Below are positions 6,224-7,392 of a stretch of DNA of 7,392 nucleotides, one piece after another. The notes beneath the pieces were generated by a model. It did no database searches. It saw only the letters and a program-made list of their open reading frames with translations, and had not been told where the DNA came from. The position numbers and the translations under genes are program-made. Position 1 is the first letter of the stretch. Every line of letters begins with the position of its first letter. The DNA comes from Nitrospinota bacterium (GTDB lineage: Bacteria > Nitrospinota_A > JADGAW01): positions 1 through 7,392 of the forward strand of contig JADGAW010000104.1 in the NCBI GenBank assembly GCA_015231815.1, given 5' to 3'.

Positions 6224-7392
6224 CTACCAACTACATGTTCCATAGTACATCTGGCTGGAAGCACAGTATGAATTACCGGAACAACTACTGTTGGTAAAGT
6301 ACTGCAAATCTCCAGCTGTATCACTACACCAATAATAACCTGAGTAAATAACACTTGAATTGCAGGTGGAACTTGATGAACATACAGAACTTGATGAGGA
6401 AGAGACTGTTACCGAAGCTTCACTTGAATAACTACTCAGATTACCTGAACTGTCATATGACTTAAGAGCTAAATAATATGTTCCAGCAGGGATATTGTTA
6501 AAAGTAAAGGAGGTTCTGTTTCCTAAATTAACACCACTTGAAGCATTCAGGTAGGTTCCTGAAGATGTTCCATAATAAATTTTATAGCCTGATGCACCAG
6601 TTCCTGCACTCCAACTAATGGTTACTGTACTTCCACTTGCTGATGCAGAAAAACCTGTTGGAGCTGAAAGAGATGAATACCAGCTACATGATCCTCCAGA
6701 CATCTGACTTGAAGTACAGGGAGATGAACCAGAACAACTACTATTATTAAAATATTGCAAGGTACTTGATGAATCAGTGCAATAGTAATAGCCAGTAAAC
6801 ACGTAACTCGTATAACAGGTCGATGAACATACAACCCCTGAGGAGCCAGAAACTGTTACAGAAGCTTCACTTGAATAGCTACTTAAATTACCAGAGCTGT
6901 CATATGCTTTCAACGCTAAATAGTAGGTTCCGGAAGGAATATTGGTGAAGGTATAGGAAGTTCTGTTTCCTAAACTAATTCCAGTCGATGCATTGAGGTA
7001 TGTTCCTGAAGATGTTCCATAATAAACTTTGTAGCCTGATGCACCAGTCCCGGCAGTCCAACTAATAGTTACCGTACTTCCACTTGCTGATGCAGAAAAA
7101 CCTGTTGGAGCCGATAGAGTTGTTGTCGTTGTCGTTGTTTCTGAGCCGTCACCATTTGTTAGTGCGGGAGTGTTTTCTGCAAAATATTCATAGCTGTCAG
7201 CATTCAGAATAGCATTACTGGGGTTAGATGTTGCCAGACTTTGTGCTCCTGACTGTCCATATGCATGGTCATCAGTTCCTCCAATGACCGTAAAGTGAGA
7301 AAGTTCATGAATTATCGTGCCAGGTTTGGAGTCGGTTCCAGATGCTGGTGCACTCAAGCCCGCCCCACAAAGGTATATTAAATATGGTGAAC
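6224..7392 (-). CDS. secreted M35-family zinc metallopeptidase with two FN3/Cys-rich modules (5' end beyond window)
   Basis: Only the C-terminal 389 codons are visible. The frame stays open to the right edge, and the codons before the TTG at 7355-7357 read SPYLIYLCGAG, a sequence expected inside an M35 domain, so that TTG is an internal Leu and not a start. The catalytic part shows HELSH (7295-7309; two zinc His and the catalytic Glu), then GTDDHAYG, which fits the aspzincin GTxDxxYG motif with Asp as third zinc ligand, and NADSYEYFAEN (7172-7204), typical of the deuterolysin/peptidyl-Lys endopeptidase group. About 100 residues of the domain and the signal peptide should lie outside the window. 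After an ETTTTTTT linker come two copies of an FN3 domain plus a six-Cys module, ending in CSW and stop. The Ser/Thr/Tyr/Cys-rich composition fits secretion. Lys specificity is likely for the subfamily but not proven. Short hand-counted samples suggest somewhat higher GC than the neighbours, so transfer is possible. Confidence 0.88.
   Translation of the reverse strand, partial: SPYLIYLCGAGLSAPASGTDSKPGTIIHELSHFTVIGGTDDHAYGQSGAQSLATSNPSNAILNADSYEYFAENTPALTNGDGSETTTTTTTLSAPTGFSASASGSTVTISWTAGTGASGYKVYYGTSSGTYLNASTGISLGNRTSYTFTNIPSGTYYLALKAYDSSGNLSSYSSEASVTVSGSSGVVCSSTCYTSYVFTGYYYCTDSSSTLQYFNNSSCSGSSPCTSSQMSGGSCSWYSSLSAPTGFSASASGSTVTISWSAGTGASGYKIYYGTSSGTYLNASSGVNLGNRTSFTFNNIPAGTYYLALKSYDSSGNLSSYSSEASVTVSSSSSSVCSSSSTCNSSVIYSGYYWCSDTAGDLQYFTNSSCSGNSYCASSQMYYGTCSW
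6227..6670 (-). repeat. FN3 plus six-Cys module, copy 2 (within the metallopeptidase)
   Basis: A 148-codon unit that repeats copy 1 and runs to the protein's last residue. The FN3 part covers 6398-6670 and the six-Cys part 6227-6382. From the second Cys onward the Cys spacing is identical to copy 1 (12, 15, 6 and 10 residues), while the first gap is 6 instead of 4. A 38-base stretch (6627-6664) is identical to 7074-7111 in copy 1, which shows the duplication is recent or homogenised. Confidence 0.85.
6671..7117 (-). repeat. FN3 plus six-Cys module, copy 1 (within the metallopeptidase)
   Basis: A 149-codon unit starting LSAPTGF. Its FN3 part (6845-7117) shows VTISW, GYKVYYG, YTFTNIPSGTYYLAL and AYDSSGNLS. 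It is followed by a Cys-rich part (6680-6829) with six Cys, containing GYYYC, LQYF, SSCSG and GSCSW. The FN3 part resembles the spacer domains common in bacterial secreted hydrolases. I do not recognise the Cys-rich part. Confidence 0.85.
7118..7138 (-). repeat. seven-codon threonine linker
   Basis: Seven consecutive Thr codons (a tandem AC-plus-any-base tract) join the M35 catalytic domain to the first FN3 domain. Such Thr tracts are common flexible, possibly glycosylated, linkers in secreted enzymes. As a trinucleotide tract it may vary in length between strains. Confidence 0.7.

Noticed and set aside
6622..6834. 70-codon minus-strand frame inside the metallopeptidase repeats
   Set aside because: It is an alternative-frame shadow of the FN3/Cys module, whose own frame has clear domains and repeat structure.
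7355..7357. TTG as the start codon of the metallopeptidase
   Set aside because: The frame is open to the window edge and the upstream codons encode typical M35 sequence, so the true start is outside the window.

Overview
The window is a gene-dense stretch of low-GC bacterial chromosome with five substantial protein genes and no RNA genes, CRISPR arrays, insertion sequences or phage genes that I can see. A lipoprotein-type lytic transglycosylase of the Slt70 kind points to an envelope with periplasm and outer membrane. Clear purine-rich Shine-Dalgarno sites precede three of the starts. A GAF plus SpoIIE-type phosphatase and a secreted M35 metallopeptidase with fibronectin III repeats are compatible with several Gram-negative lineages. 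I cannot name the phylum from sequence alone.

Layout: bases 1-59 may hold the last codons of a rightward gene. Bases 117-1454 (minus) encode a GAF-SpoIIE/PP2C phosphatase. A 411-base AT-rich divergent intergenic region follows; it carries a credible promoter for the phosphatase, a TGTAC-N6-GTACA inverted repeat, A-tract repeats, and a palindrome just upstream of a strong ribosome binding site. Bases 1866-2309 (plus) encode a stand-alone CBS-domain pair, coupled across a 4-base gap to an ArsB/NhaD-type ion transporter (2314-3687, plus). This pair converges, with 25 bases between stops, on a TPR-rich lytic transglycosylase lipoprotein (3713-6025, minus; ATG at 6025 preferred over TTG at 6055). 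Upstream of it on the same strand, across a 198-base gap, is the 3' part of a secreted M35 zinc metallopeptidase (6224 to beyond 7392) with two tandem FN3-plus-six-cysteine modules.

How the parts relate: the CBS protein and transporter form a likely two-gene unit in which a small ligand-sensing protein controls a membrane carrier. The phosphatase is a typical output of partner-switching or stress signalling but has no visible kinase or anti-sigma partner here, and its first metal-binding motif is changed. The transglycosylase and the metallopeptidase both act outside the cytoplasm, but nothing in the sequence ties them into one pathway. The items most worth follow-up are the altered GGDxxD motif of the phosphatase, the CBS-transporter pair, and the unrecognised six-cysteine module of the metallopeptidase.
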